Shown here: positions 50,050 to 59,712 of the stretch, piece by piece | Layout: every line of letters starts with the position of its first letter | How positions within the stretch are numbered: position 1 is the first letter of the stretch | NCBI GenBank assembly: GCA_015068495.1 | Contig: SVKL01000003.1 | Span: 1-64,000 of the forward strand | Length of the DNA stretch: 64,000 bases | Reading direction: 5' to 3' | Source: Oscillospiraceae bacterium | GTDB taxonomy: Bacteria; Bacillota; Clostridia; Oscillospirales; Oscillospiraceae | Made by a program: the position numbers and the translations under genes | The notes under the pieces: model-generated | Seen by the model: only the letters and a program-made list of their open reading frames with translations | Told to the model about the DNA's origin: nothing | The model's database searches: none

Positions 50050-51063
50050 ATGGGTAATCGAAAATGCGGAAAGCAAAGCTTTCAGTTTGAGAATCCGCCG
50101 GTAATTACCGCTTGGGCAAGTGTAGCAGGAAAAAAGGAAGCAGAAGGTCCGCTGGGAAAGACCTTTGATATCACAAACGATGATGCATATTTCGGCGAAA
50201 AGTCTTGGGAACAGGGCGAGAAAAAAATGCAGCAAATCGCACTGGATACATTGCTAAAAAAAGCAGGTATTGCCGCAAAAGAGATTGGCGTTGTTTTTTC
50301 CGGTGATTTGCTGAATCAATGTATCGGCTCATCCTTTACACTGCGAAATATGGGGATCCCTCACGTAGGTCTGTACGGCGCCTGCTCAACAATGGCAGAG
50401 AGTCTGATGATGGCGTCAATGGCTGTAGGAGGCGGCTTTTCTGATAATGTGGTTGCAATGACCTCTTCCCATTTTGCAAGCTCTGAGCGGCAGTATCGCT
50501 TCCCATTGGGATATGGTGGGCAACGGACTCCCACAGCCCAGTGGACGGTTACCGGCTCCGGCGCAGCACTGGTGTGTCAAAAAGGAAAAGGGCCTAAGAT
50601 TACAGGATGTACCATTGGCACGGTTACCGACTTAGGCATCAAAGATGCAAACAATATGGGAGCGGCTATGGCGCCGGCTGCCCTAGCTACCATTCGTGCG
50701 CATTTTGAAGATATGAAGGTCAGCGCTGAGAATTTCGATTTAATTGTCACAGGGGATCTTGGTCAGCTTGGAAAAGAAGCACTATTAACCCTTGCCAGCC
50801 GCGAGGGGTTGGATTTAGGCGGTAAAGTAGCGGACTGCGGCACACTTGTGTTTGATCTACTGAAACAGGATGTGCACTCCGGCGGTTCCGGCTGCGGATG
50901 CAGCGCTATAACTCTTTGTGGGTACTTGCTGGAAAAAATAGCAAACGGCAAGCTGAGTAAAATACTTTTCTGCGGAACGGGAGCGCTGCTCTCCCCTACG
51001 TCCACGCAGCAAGGACTCCCCATTCCCGGCGTATGTCACGCAGTTTCACTTTACGGAGGATAA
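50050..51063 (+). CDS. spoVAD: stage V sporulation protein AD
   Basis: SpoVAD is a thiolase-fold protein that binds dipicolinic acid for uptake into the forespore. The 337-residue protein starts at 50050 (MGNRKCGKQSFQFENPP). The alternative upstream start lies in the promoter. The fold landmarks are GLYGACSTMAESLMMAS with Cys near 118, TSSHFASSERQYRFPLGYG and GSGCGCSAITLCGY near the C-terminus. spoVAC, which normally precedes it, is not present. spoVAE follows 1 bp after its stop. Confidence 0.94.
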   Translation: MGNRKCGKQSFQFENPPVITAWASVAGKKEAEGPLGKTFDITNDDAYFGEKSWEQGEKKMQQIALDTLLKKAGIAAKEIGVVFSGDLLNQCIGSSFTLRNMGIPHVGLYGACSTMAESLMMASMAVGGGFSDNVVAMTSSHFASSERQYRFPLGYGGQRTPTAQWTVTGSGAALVCQKGKGPKITGCTIGTVTDLGIKDANNMGAAMAPAALATIRAHFEDMKVSAENFDLIVTGDLGQLGKEALLTLASREGLDLGGKVADCGTLVFDLLKQDVHSGGSGCGCSAITLCGYLLEKIANGKLSKILFCGTGALLSPTSTQQGLPIPGVCHAVSLYGG

Positions 51064-51064
51064 T

Positions 51065-51421
51065 ATGGACTATATAAGAGCCTTTGTGGTGGGAGGAATC
51101 CTGTGTGTAATCGGGCAAATCCTCATTGACAAAACAAAATTGACACCGGCGCGAATTCTGGTGAGCTATGTAGTTGTCGGCGTTCTGTTAGGCGCAGTCG
51201 GATTGTATGAGCCTTTGGTCGAATTTGCCGGTGCGGGCGCTACAGTGCCACTAACCGGTTTTGGATATACCCTTGCAAAAGGTGTAAAAACTGCAGTGCA
51301 GCAGGATGGATTTATCGGTATATTTACCGGCGGACTAAAATCAACCGCAGGCGGAATCGCTATGGCAGTGTTTGCCGCGATTATTGTCAGTCTGATTTTT
51401 AAGCCTAAGGATAAGTCCTAG
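51065..51421 (+). CDS. spoVAE: stage V sporulation protein AE
   Basis: SpoVAE (AEb type) is a 118-residue membrane protein with three to four helices, part of the SpoVA dipicolinate channel. The sequence MDYIRAFVVGGILCVIGQIL, GAGATVPLTGFGYTLAKG and FTGGLKSTAGGIAMAVF is characteristic. It starts one base after the spoVAD stop. The N/Q-rich small gene follows at 51476. Confidence 0.94.
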   Translation: MDYIRAFVVGGILCVIGQILIDKTKLTPARILVSYVVVGVLLGAVGLYEPLVEFAGAGATVPLTGFGYTLAKGVKTAVQQDGFIGIFTGGLKSTAGGIAMAVFAAIIVSLIFKPKDKS

Positions 51422-51475
51422 AATTTGGGGTAACCTAATACAGGCGACCCAAATGAAATAATCGGAGGAATAATT

Positions 51476-51604
51476 ATGAATAACCAAAACAAAAACCAAA
51501 ATCAAAACAATCAGCAAAACCAGAATAATCAGCAGAATCAGCAGAATCAGCAGAACCAAAACAAGCAGCAGAATCAGAACAACCAGAATAAAAACTGCCG
51601 CTAA
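51476..51604 (+). CDS. Asn/Gln-rich 42-residue microprotein
   Basis: This small gene encodes 42 residues. It starts at an ATG preceded by GGAGGAA with 7-nt spacing and ends KNCR before TAA. About 36 of 42 residues are Asn, Gln or Lys, in short NQ/NQQ repeats, with a single terminal Cys. It lies 54 bp after spoVAE and directly before a shared terminator, so it probably belongs to the spoVA transcript. Small N/Q-rich proteins occur among gamma-type SASPs and spore coat/exosporium proteins. I see no direct match, and the low-complexity repeats could evolve quickly. Function unknown. Confidence 0.65.
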   Translation: MNNQNKNQNQNNQQNQNNQQNQQNQQNQNKQQNQNNQNKNCR

Positions 51605-51612
51605 ACAGGAAA

Positions 51613-51638
51613 CCGCCGAAGGAATTCTCCTTCGGCGG
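51613..51638. terminator. bidirectional terminator between the microprotein and addA
   Basis: CCGCCGAAGGA (51613-51623) pairs with TCCTTCGGCGG (51628-51638), 11 bp, loop ATTC. It lies 9 bases past the microprotein stop and just before the addA stop on the other strand. Confidence 0.88.
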
Positions 51639-51643
51639 TCTTC

Positions 51644-54600
51644 TTACGTAACGTCAACCAAACGGTTTAATGCGAAGAAATAGAGATACGCAGATTTTAT
51701 CGGTTTTTGATAAATTCTTGTTAGCGCGTCGGTATAGACTGCAACCTGCCCGCGATACTTCTCCACGACTGAAGATAGTGTTTCGTCGGTAACCTTATCT
51801 GTCTTAAAATCCAAAACGGTAATGCCGTCATCTTCAATAACGGCGCAGTCAACAACACCCTGCAGAAGAACTTCTTCCCCACTTGAAGACGGGAAATACT
51901 TTCCTGCATCATCCAATATAGAGAACTTAAATTCCCGTAAAACCTGCTTGCTGTCACGAAGCTGCTTGCCAAGGGTTGAGTCAAAGAAGCGGAAAAGCTT
52001 TTCGCAATCAACTACGCTGGCCTGCTCCGGTGAAATCAACATTTCTTTCGATAATCTTTCAATCTCCTGCTGTATGCTCTCAACACTGGTGCAGGCAGAA
52101 AAATCAATATACTGCATTGCCGCGTGAATAGCATTACCATAGGCAACTCCGGAGATACCGGCAGGCTGTCCCGGCTTACGAAATGCGGTTTTTTTCGCCG
52201 CCTGCGTCCCTTCCGCAATCTCAGTATCGAGATTTCTTGCTTTCAGCTGGGTGGCTGTGAGCTTAGATGGGATTTGTGTTGCCGCAGGATGGCTGTAGGC
52301 AAAGTTGAGGTGATCGGAAAGCCTCTGAATTACGGAATCTTGCATTTCATTGGAAAGCGCAGCATCTGCAGCAGCCACTGTATTGTGTATTTCGCCTTCC
52401 ACGACCTCAATTTGCCACTGGGTATCCCAAACACGAGCGCAATTTGGATGCCCAGCTAAGGCAAAAAACGCGCCTGCTTCCGTTCTTGTCAGCGCAGATT
52501 GAATAATCCAAGCGCCGGGGCAGTCAGCATCGGATGCCAAAAGCTCACCGCTGCACATATCAAGACGCATTGCAATGTCCTGCAAATTGGATGACAGATT
52601 CTTCACAGCATATGTCATAAACATTCTGTCTCTTGCCCGGGTCATCGCTACATACAGCACACGCAGCTCCTCAGAAAGGCTTTCTCTGAGAATCTTCGTA
52701 CTGATTGCACGTTTGGCAATGGTAGGAAAGCGTACACGGAGTTTTGTGTCCACGCAGCCAAGACCAAGTCCCAAATCTTTGTCGCAAAGTACTTGATTGC
52801 GGGCGCTTTCCTGATTAAATCCGCGGGATAGTCCGCAAAGAAATACAACAGGAAATTCCAAGCCCTTGGACTTATGGATACTCATAATTGTGACTGCGCC
52901 TGTATCTTGTTTGCCGCAAAGGCTGCCTAAGCCGTGTTCCTCAGCAGAGTCCAAATACTCCAGAAAACGGTACAATTCTTTTGGACCTGTAGATTCGTAA
53001 TCGGATGCAATTTGGAAAAAAGTCTGTAAATTATCCAGCCGTATTGCGCCATCTTCCATAGCAGAATAGGTAGCAAGAAGATGCGTCTGCTCGTAAATTT
53101 CACTTATCAGTTGGGTTAGCGGCAAAATCCTTGCAGAATTCCGCAGCTTCTGCAAAGCATCCATAAACAATTGACATTTGCCGTCAGAACTTACAGATAG
53201 CAGATTATACATACATTCGTTTCGATTCCGGCTGCGAAGCAGCGCCAGATCTTCTGCGGTAAATCCAAAAACCGGGCTTGTCAAAACAGAAACCAGCGGT
53301 ATGTCCTGCAAAGGGTTGTTAATAATCTGCAATATAGCGCGAATGGTGGCAATTTCTTCTGTTTTCAGTAGATCGGTGGTATCTCCGGTTGTACACGGAA
53401 TCCCCCTTTGCTGCAAAGCGAAAAAGAACTCTCCTCCAACAGAACCCGGACTGCGTAGAAGTATCACAATATCTTCCGGCTGAATTGGACGAAGGGTATC
53501 TCCGGACCGAACCATATGGGTACCGTCCAGTAATGCGCTGATTTTATCTGCAACAAAGCCGGCCTCCTCGGCATAGGTATCCTGCTGAACGTCAATACCG
53601 TAAAGCGACACTTCCGGCTCATTGATTGAAATATGCGGTATTCCCTCTCTGAGTTTCTCATCTTCTCCGTAGGTAAGACCCCCAACAGCCGGGGACATAC
53701 ATTGTCCAAAGACATCATTCACACTGCTGATGATACCGTTGGAAGAACGGAAATTATGGGAAAGCAGTACTTTTCTTCCCTCACCTGCTATCGCTTTTTC
53801 TGCCGGCACGTAGGACAAATACTTTTCCACAAAAATACTGGGATCAGCCAAGCGGAACTGGTAGATGGACTGCTTAACATCGCCAACCATAAAGCAGTTA
53901 TTCTTTTTTTGTGTCAAAGCGTTAAAGATAGAATCCTGAATCTTATTGGAATCTTGATATTCGTCCACCATAATCTCCCGTAAACACTCGCCCACTTCGT
54001 TTGCAACGGCAGTTATACCGCTGCGTTGTTTTCCTAAAAGAAGATCAAGAGTTTTGTGCTCCAAGTCGCCAAAATCCAAGATGCCACGGCTGCTTTTCAG
54101 TTTATCATACGCTGCTGTAAATGCACGAACCAAGTCCACAAGACCTCTTGCAGCACCGACGGTGGAAGCAAAATCAGCGAGAACCTGTTCGCTGTCAGAA
54201 GCGAAGCTTTTTAGCCGTTTTGCAAGGCCTTCCTTGCAGGCAGTACGCACAGCCTTCATCTGCTCGGCAAGCTGAGCATCTCCACATTTTTTGGAAAATG
54301 TCAGTCTTCCAAAATCAATTTCCTTTGCACGGATAATCGCATCCCACGTTTGACAATTACAGAGGGTCTGCAGCTGAGAGATGGTTGATACAAACAGCGC
54401 AACGGGTTTTTCCATCCCGTCGATCCCGTCAGCAGCGGCAACACACCGCTTAAACGCGTCGATTTGCAATGTCAGGTATTGCTGCAGGTCAGAAATCAAG
54501 TACTGCCCCCAGGGTGTTTGCCCGGCGTCAACCGGATTTATTTCCCCGGAAATACACCAATCCAGCCATCCGTCGGGATTGGGGTGACATCTGGCACTGT

Positions 54601-55144
54601 TGTATACCTTTAAGATAATTTCAGGAATCTGCCGATCATCACGACCAAGTCCTTGAGAATCCACAAAAGCGCAAAAATCCTTATTCGTAGCTGCTGTTTC
54701 ATAGGCGCTATCCAGAACCTGCTCCAGCGCTTTTACTTGAAGCTGCAGGCATTCTCCTTCGTCAGCAACACGAAAATCCGCCGGAATATTCAATCGGTAG
54801 GCGTACTGGCGCAAAAGATCCGTACAGAACCCGTGGACAGTTGAAATTTTTGCCAAATACAACCGATGCATCTGCTGCTGTAAATGCTTGTTATTAGGGG
54901 TATTTGCAATCAAATCAGACAGTTTTGAGGCAATTTTTCCCCGCAATTCTGCTGCCGCAGCCTTTGTATAGGTAATAATCAGAAAATCATCGATATTCGC
55001 AGGAGTAACAGGGTCAAGAATGTAGCTGACCAGCCTGTCAACCAGCACCTTTGTTTTACCGGAGCCAGCAGCCGCGGAAACCAGTAGCTTGCCACCGCGG
55101 TTTTCAACCGCCTGTAACTGCTGGGGAGTTAATTTTTCAGCCAC
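51644..55144 (-). CDS. addA: ATP-dependent helicase/nuclease subunit A
   Basis: AddA is the helicase-nuclease subunit of AddAB, which processes double-strand breaks for RecA. At 1166 residues it has UvrD-type motifs: ENRGGKLLVSAAAGSGKTKVLV (Walker A AGSGKT near 26-31), DEYQDSNKIQDSIF (motif II), then VMSIHKSKGLEFP-like TIMSIHKSKGLEFPVV, and a RecB-type nuclease domain with VVDCAVIEDDGITVLDFKTDK (catalytic D and K) near the C-terminus. It overlaps addB by 8 nt, and both genes are transcribed right to left. Confidence 0.95.
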   Translation of the reverse strand: MAEKLTPQQLQAVENRGGKLLVSAAAGSGKTKVLVDRLVSYILDPVTPANIDDFLIITYTKAAAAELRGKIASKLSDLIANTPNNKHLQQQMHRLYLAKISTVHGFCTDLLRQYAYRLNIPADFRVADEGECLQLQVKALEQVLDSAYETAATNKDFCAFVDSQGLGRDDRQIPEIILKVYNSARCHPNPDGWLDWCISGEINPVDAGQTPWGQYLISDLQQYLTLQIDAFKRCVAAADGIDGMEKPVALFVSTISQLQTLCNCQTWDAIIRAKEIDFGRLTFSKKCGDAQLAEQMKAVRTACKEGLAKRLKSFASDSEQVLADFASTVGAARGLVDLVRAFTAAYDKLKSSRGILDFGDLEHKTLDLLLGKQRSGITAVANEVGECLREIMVDEYQDSNKIQDSIFNALTQKKNNCFMVGDVKQSIYQFRLADPSIFVEKYLSYVPAEKAIAGEGRKVLLSHNFRSSNGIISSVNDVFGQCMSPAVGGLTYGEDEKLREGIPHISINEPEVSLYGIDVQQDTYAEEAGFVADKISALLDGTHMVRSGDTLRPIQPEDIVILLRSPGSVGGEFFFALQQRGIPCTTGDTTDLLKTEEIATIRAILQIINNPLQDIPLVSVLTSPVFGFTAEDLALLRSRNRNECMYNLLSVSSDGKCQLFMDALQKLRNSARILPLTQLISEIYEQTHLLATYSAMEDGAIRLDNLQTFFQIASDYESTGPKELYRFLEYLDSAEEHGLGSLCGKQDTGAVTIMSIHKSKGLEFPVVFLCGLSRGFNQESARNQVLCDKDLGLGLGCVDTKLRVRFPTIAKRAISTKILRESLSEELRVLYVAMTRARDRMFMTYAVKNLSSNLQDIAMRLDMCSGELLASDADCPGAWIIQSALTRTEAGAFFALAGHPNCARVWDTQWQIEVVEGEIHNTVAAADAALSNEMQDSVIQRLSDHLNFAYSHPAATQIPSKLTATQLKARNLDTEIAEGTQAAKKTAFRKPGQPAGISGVAYGNAIHAAMQYIDFSACTSVESIQQEIERLSKEMLISPEQASVVDCEKLFRFFDSTLGKQLRDSKQVLREFKFSILDDAGKYFPSSSGEEVLLQGVVDCAVIEDDGITVLDFKTDKVTDETLSSVVEKYRGQVAVYTDALTRIYQKPIKSAYLYFFALNRLVDVT

Positions 55145-58100
55145 GGCTACTCATCTCCTTTTCTATCTCTTCCCAGAACCTCTGGGGGCTCATCGCAGCG
55201 TAGTCACGTCTGCCGTCTACCGTTGCATCGTGACAGATTGCACCATAGGGGCAGAATGCGCAGGCATTATGTCTGCCGCCCCGTGTATAGGGGTTGGGTG
55301 TCACTTCTCCGGAGGAAATATCGTCCACCATTTTCCCTAGAAGCGCAGACACATAACCTTTTAACAGCTGCAGCTGACGCCTGTCTGCAATATCACCGGA
55401 GATGTCTCCGTCTTTCTTCCGCGTATATGGCAATCTTATGGGTTTCTCTCCCGGCTCCATTGCCTCCAGAACCGCTTCCTCTGCCAGCAGAAGGCCTCTT
55501 CGTTTCCAAAGTTTTTCTCTGGCATCCAAGGCCTCTTGATCGTCAGGTCTGCCGTCTGTGGGCACTACCGGAGCTCTTGCCGGGAAATACTGTACACCGG
55601 CAGGGACAGGATGGTCGCCGAGCCACGCCTCCTCCTTATCTTCCAAAGCAAACAGGTATAGAAGCATCTGCAGACCCAAGCCGTTGAAAACATCACAATA
55701 GTCAAAATCTTTTTTACCGGTTTTATAATCGACAACGCGGTAATATGCCTGTCCTTCCTGATTCCAAACATCAATCCGGTCTACAAAACCACGCAAAGAG
55801 GCTGTCATCGTTTTTCCGGCGACAGGAATACCGTCGAAAGACAATTCAAATGCAGCAGGCTCAAAAGCAGAATTTTGCAGTTCCTGCCACAGTTCTGTTA
55901 CCACCAGCTCCAGTTCCTGCGCATTTCTTTGGAACAAATAGGCAACTCTCTGAGAATCAATTTCGCTGAATCTTTGTTGGATATACGCGCGGGAGAATTC
56001 GTTGGATATGTCCAAGGCTTCCTGTAGGGTAACCTTGTGGAAGCCGCCCAATTCCATAATCCTCCGTCCGGTATTTTCCAACACAGAGTGTACGTACGTA
56101 CCAAATTCAGCAGGATCAATTGTTGCAGGCTTTCGCTCTTTCAGTTTTAAGCCGTACTGTAAATAGTAGGCAAATCGGCAATCTGCCAGCTTATCCACCT
56201 GAGAAGCTGAAAGCCGAAGATTTGTACCATAGAGCTTTCTAACCGTATCTGCCGACATTTGACCGATTTTGTGGCTGCGCTTTTGCAGCACCTGCTGGTA
56301 CTCGTTTAGGATTCCCAGTGAGGCAGCATCGTTTTTGTTGTTGCTGCGGGCAAGAAACGCGCCAATCTCCACAGAATCTGCCGCGATTCCCAGCGGTTTT
56401 TCAAAGCATGCACCGCCAGCCATCCCATTTAGTCTGCGATAGAGAAATGACGGCTGTTCTCCGCTGGTAAACACACACACAGATTGCTCTGCGCCGCAGA
56501 AAACACCGTAAATCTCAGCAAATTCAGCCTGTAAACCCTCTAAAGCACCGCCGGTCAACGGCACCCCAAGCTGACGCAATGCGGTCCGCTCCTGATCCGA
56601 GAGAATACCGCTGGCTCCGCTGTATGCCGGAAAACTACCCTCGTTTGCGCCAAGAATCAATAAATGCTTAGGCTGCTGACAGCGCATAGCGCTCACAGTG
56701 CCAAACATTACAGAGTCCAGCGTGGCAGGAATCGTGCCCACGTCATACTGGCTGAGCAGCAGCTTCAGAAGCTTTGTAAAGGTCTGTCCGTCCCAGTAGG
56801 TATCCCCAAGCATAGCAGATAGCTGCTCCAATGCGGAAAGCAAAATTTCCCACAACTGACTCAAAATCTGACTGTTTCGGAAATCTCCCTCATTCTCCAA
56901 TTCTTTCGAGAGGTTCTGCAAGCGCACATCCAGCTGAAGCGCATCGAGAAAATCATACAAAGCACCAATCAATTCTGCTAAATTTCCTGCGTTTTTAATT
57001 GCCTTGCCTAGCTGCAGCAGCGGTGATAACGCCAAACGCTTTGCTTGATTTAGTTTCTCAAGATACGCCTTATCCGCCTCTGTCCAAGCATAGCCCAGTC
57101 CGGACGGATGATTCTCCCAATCCTTTTCCCATCGGTTGCCCGATATATTCCAAATTATAGCATAATTCTCCAGCATATCGCACTGGGATAGCTCCAAGGG
57201 TGACAAGGGAGATTTCAAATAACGCAGTACATCAGATTGCTCAAAGCCGCCTACGGCTGCATCAATTGCAGAGAGCACAGTTGTAATAACAGTTTTACTT
57301 AATATGTCCTCTGTGCCGGACTGATAGTACGGGATATGATATCTGGACAGAACCATACCGAGAACATTGGCATATACCGACATATCCGTGCAAACGATAC
57401 TGATGTCCCGGTATCTGCAGCCGTTTTCCACCCACTGACAAATACGCTCAGCAGCGGCGTGACATTCCTGATAAACCGATTCAAAACCGGATACACTTAG
57501 CATAGCAGATTTGCTCTCAATTTTTCCTTGATACAGTGACGGCAAAATCTGCATAACAGGCCTATGTTCAGATGGAATATGTATGATTTGCGCTTGAACG
57601 CCATACTGCCGGGCAACCTGCAGAAGCTCGGAGGCTGTGTTGGCGGCCTTTTCAAATGCGGGATTGTCAGAATCCAAAGAATCGGTGGTTAAGCTTATAA
57701 TAACGTCATCGGAATTAACAATCAGATGGGTTAAAATATCCGTATGTTGGCGGGTAAAATCGGGAAAACCATCGATATAAAAAACATGTTCTTTGGCAAA
57801 TGTGCTTTCCTCCAGCTGTTCCAAAAGCCACGTCATTTGGTCGCGGGGATCTCGCTTCCCCTGAGCGCAAATACTGTTATAAGCTTCTAAAATCAGTGAC
57901 AACTCTTCCAGCTTCTGGGCGAAGCTGCCGGTGGTCTTTTGGGATGCCGCATACAAATCCTTTGGCCCGATACAGCACCGCTTAAACTCATCCACAGCGT
58001 CCAGCAGCCCCGTTAAAAATTCCGGGCGGGTTTCAACGGATGCATAGGCCTTCAGCTTGCTGTGAAGCTGACGCGTTGCAGAAGCCATAGCAACCAAACG

Positions 58101-58364
58101 TCCGCCGTCGTCTAAACACGCAGGGGCACCAAAGCCTGCAGCGTCGGAAACGCGTTTTGCCAAGCGGGTAAAGGTGAGCACCTCTGCAAAACGGCTGGCG
58201 GTGTCTCCGGCCGCTAGGCAAAGTCTCCGCTCCATATCGTGGCTGATTAGCTCGGGAACAATTAGAATGCGTCCGCTTTTTTGTTCTGCTACGTCCTGCG
58301 AAATACGATTCAGCACTGCTTTTCTGTTTTCTGTCCAGTCAGCGCCTAACAGCACAGTCAGCAT
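55137..58364 (-). CDS. addB: ATP-dependent nuclease subunit B
   Basis: AddB is the second AddAB subunit, with an inactivated helicase fold and a nuclease domain with an Fe-S cluster, 1075 residues. The start at 58364 (MLTVLLGADWTENRKA) has AAGGAGG upstream, and a start 13 codons earlier is unsupported. The Cys ligands are seen as CRFAYYLQYGLKL in the middle and CAFCPYGAICHD near the C-terminus. RVVDYKTGKKDF carries the nuclease Asp and Lys. It scans Chi-like sequences in Bacillus. Confidence 0.94.
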   Translation of the reverse strand: MLTVLLGADWTENRKAVLNRISQDVAEQKSGRILIVPELISHDMERRLCLAAGDTASRFAEVLTFTRLAKRVSDAAGFGAPACLDDGGRLVAMASATRQLHSKLKAYASVETRPEFLTGLLDAVDEFKRCCIGPKDLYAASQKTTGSFAQKLEELSLILEAYNSICAQGKRDPRDQMTWLLEQLEESTFAKEHVFYIDGFPDFTRQHTDILTHLIVNSDDVIISLTTDSLDSDNPAFEKAANTASELLQVARQYGVQAQIIHIPSEHRPVMQILPSLYQGKIESKSAMLSVSGFESVYQECHAAAERICQWVENGCRYRDISIVCTDMSVYANVLGMVLSRYHIPYYQSGTEDILSKTVITTVLSAIDAAVGGFEQSDVLRYLKSPLSPLELSQCDMLENYAIIWNISGNRWEKDWENHPSGLGYAWTEADKAYLEKLNQAKRLALSPLLQLGKAIKNAGNLAELIGALYDFLDALQLDVRLQNLSKELENEGDFRNSQILSQLWEILLSALEQLSAMLGDTYWDGQTFTKLLKLLLSQYDVGTIPATLDSVMFGTVSAMRCQQPKHLLILGANEGSFPAYSGASGILSDQERTALRQLGVPLTGGALEGLQAEFAEIYGVFCGAEQSVCVFTSGEQPSFLYRRLNGMAGGACFEKPLGIAADSVEIGAFLARSNNKNDAASLGILNEYQQVLQKRSHKIGQMSADTVRKLYGTNLRLSASQVDKLADCRFAYYLQYGLKLKERKPATIDPAEFGTYVHSVLENTGRRIMELGGFHKVTLQEALDISNEFSRAYIQQRFSEIDSQRVAYLFQRNAQELELVVTELWQELQNSAFEPAAFELSFDGIPVAGKTMTASLRGFVDRIDVWNQEGQAYYRVVDYKTGKKDFDYCDVFNGLGLQMLLYLFALEDKEEAWLGDHPVPAGVQYFPARAPVVPTDGRPDDQEALDAREKLWKRRGLLLAEEAVLEAMEPGEKPIRLPYTRKKDGDISGDIADRRQLQLLKGYVSALLGKMVDDISSGEVTPNPYTRGGRHNACAFCPYGAICHDATVDGRRDYAAMSPQRFWEEIEKEMSSRG

Positions 58365-58433
58365 CCGTATCCCTCCTTTCTGCATTACTATGGTATCATA
58401 CATTCAGTCCCATTTACAGGTACGAATTATTAA

Positions 58434-58476
58434 TAAAAACCGCCTATGCCGTATAGACACCGGCATAGACGGTTTT
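58434..58476 (-). terminator. terminator after ispE
   Basis: AAAACCGCCTATGCCG (58435-58450) pairs with CGGCATAGACGGTTTT (58461-58476) with one mismatch. A T-run follows on the minus strand. It separates ispE from addB. Confidence 0.85.
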
Positions 58477-58483
58477 GCTTGGA

Positions 58484-59341
58484 TTAAACCGGTTTTGCGA
58501 TATAAACGTTGGGATAATTCTCCTTGAGCATATTGCAAATAACTGCTGCAAACTCAAATTCCGGAACAATGGCAAACACCGCAGAACCGGATCCGGTCAT
58601 TTGCTGTGCAACGGATCCATAGCTGTTGAAAATTGATTTAATATAGTTCAGCTCCAAATGCTCTTGGGTTACAATCGGATCAAAGACATTGTAAATATTC
58701 TCGGCAATTTTTCCCAAATCACCGGCAAGCAGTGCGCTTTCCATAGCCTGATGATCCGGATGCTTGGCAATTGCCACCTCATCTATTTTCTTATACAGTT
58801 CAGGCGTTGATGCGGAAAATTCGGGCTTACAAACCACGAAAAGGCAATCCGGCAAATCCGGAAGCTTCCGAAGGCGCTCTCCCCTGCCTTCTACCATAGC
58901 TGTGCCGCATAACGTGCAGAACGGAACATCACTTCCCACAAGGCTTCCCAACTCAGCAAGGGCCATAATGGACAGGGGGTTGTCGTAATGTCTGTTGAGT
59001 GCTCTCAACACAGCGCCTGCATCCGCGCTGCCGCCGCCAAGTCCTGCCTCCATTGGAATCCGTTTGGTAATACGGATTTCAATTCCGGTGGTCTCCAGCT
59101 TTGTCTGCTCATAAAAAACCTTCGCCGCTTTCCACGCGAGGTTGCGCTCGTCGGCAGGAACGCCATCCATATCGCAGTGAAGCGCCCAAGGCTTATCGGT
59201 ATCCACATCGATTTCTACATCATCCCGGATGGAAATTGTCTGCATAACACTCTTAAGGTCGTGATAACCGTCGGGACGTTTTCCCAAAACATCCAGTGTT
59301 AAGTTGATTTTTGCGAAAGCTCCTTCGTATAGCGTCGTCAT
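58484..59341 (-). CDS. ispE: 4-diphosphocytidyl-2-C-methyl-D-erythritol kinase
   Basis: IspE is a GHMP kinase in the MEP isoprenoid pathway, phosphorylating CDP-ME, 285 residues. The N-terminal AFAKINLTLDVLGKRPDGYHDL has the family signature (K10 region). The ATP loop PMEAGLGGGSADAGAVLRAL is near 95-114, and a C-terminal QMTGSGSAVFA carries the third GHMP motif. Its presence with ispA suggests a MEP-based isoprenoid supply. The promoter is not clear. Confidence 0.95.
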   Translation of the reverse strand: MTTLYEGAFAKINLTLDVLGKRPDGYHDLKSVMQTISIRDDVEIDVDTDKPWALHCDMDGVPADERNLAWKAAKVFYEQTKLETTGIEIRITKRIPMEAGLGGGSADAGAVLRALNRHYDNPLSIMALAELGSLVGSDVPFCTLCGTAMVEGRGERLRKLPDLPDCLFVVCKPEFSASTPELYKKIDEVAIAKHPDHQAMESALLAGDLGKIAENIYNVFDPIVTQEHLELNYIKSIFNSYGSVAQQMTGSGSAVFAIVPEFEFAAVICNMLKENYPNVYIAKPV

Positions 59342-59463
59342 ATTTCGGCATCCTTCCTTTGTTTTCTATATTATACAGAACAAATTCATTATTTGCAACT
59401 TGTATATTTTGATTTATTTGGGACAAGATAGCACTATCCAATGAAACAAACGGAGGTAACTTT

Positions 59464-59673
59464 ATGGACACAATTGCATTAATTCTCTCCATTATCGGCT
59501 CATTGAACTGGGGCCTTGTAGGTATTTTCAAGTTTGACTTGGTTGCGTGGATCTTTGGCGGTCAGGCAGCTGTTGTTAGCCGTATTATCTACACAGTTGT
59601 CGGTCTTGCCGGTTTGTGGTGCATTAGCTTACTGTTCCGCAGAAACCGTGACAGTATCAACTCTGAAAGATAA
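59464..59673 (+). CDS. DUF378 domain membrane protein
   Basis: This 69-residue protein has two membrane helices. The N-terminal IALILSIIGSLNWGLVGIFKFDLVAWIFG and the second helix VVSRIIYTVVGLAGLWCISLL are the DUF378 pattern (NWGLVG). The function is not known. GGAGGT precedes the ATG. It is a single-gene unit with a shared terminator. Confidence 0.85.
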   Translation: MDTIALILSIIGSLNWGLVGIFKFDLVAWIFGGQAAVVSRIIYTVVGLAGLWCISLLFRRNRDSINSER

Positions 59674-59706
59674 AATAAGGCAGCACCAAACAGGTGCTGC
59701 CTTATT
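59674..59706. terminator. bidirectional terminator between DUF378 and the zinc-ribbon protein
   Basis: AATAAGGCAGCACC (59674-59687) pairs perfectly with GGTGCTGCCTTATT (59693-59706), 14 bp, loop of 5. Confidence 0.88.
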
Positions 59707-59712
59707 GTTATT

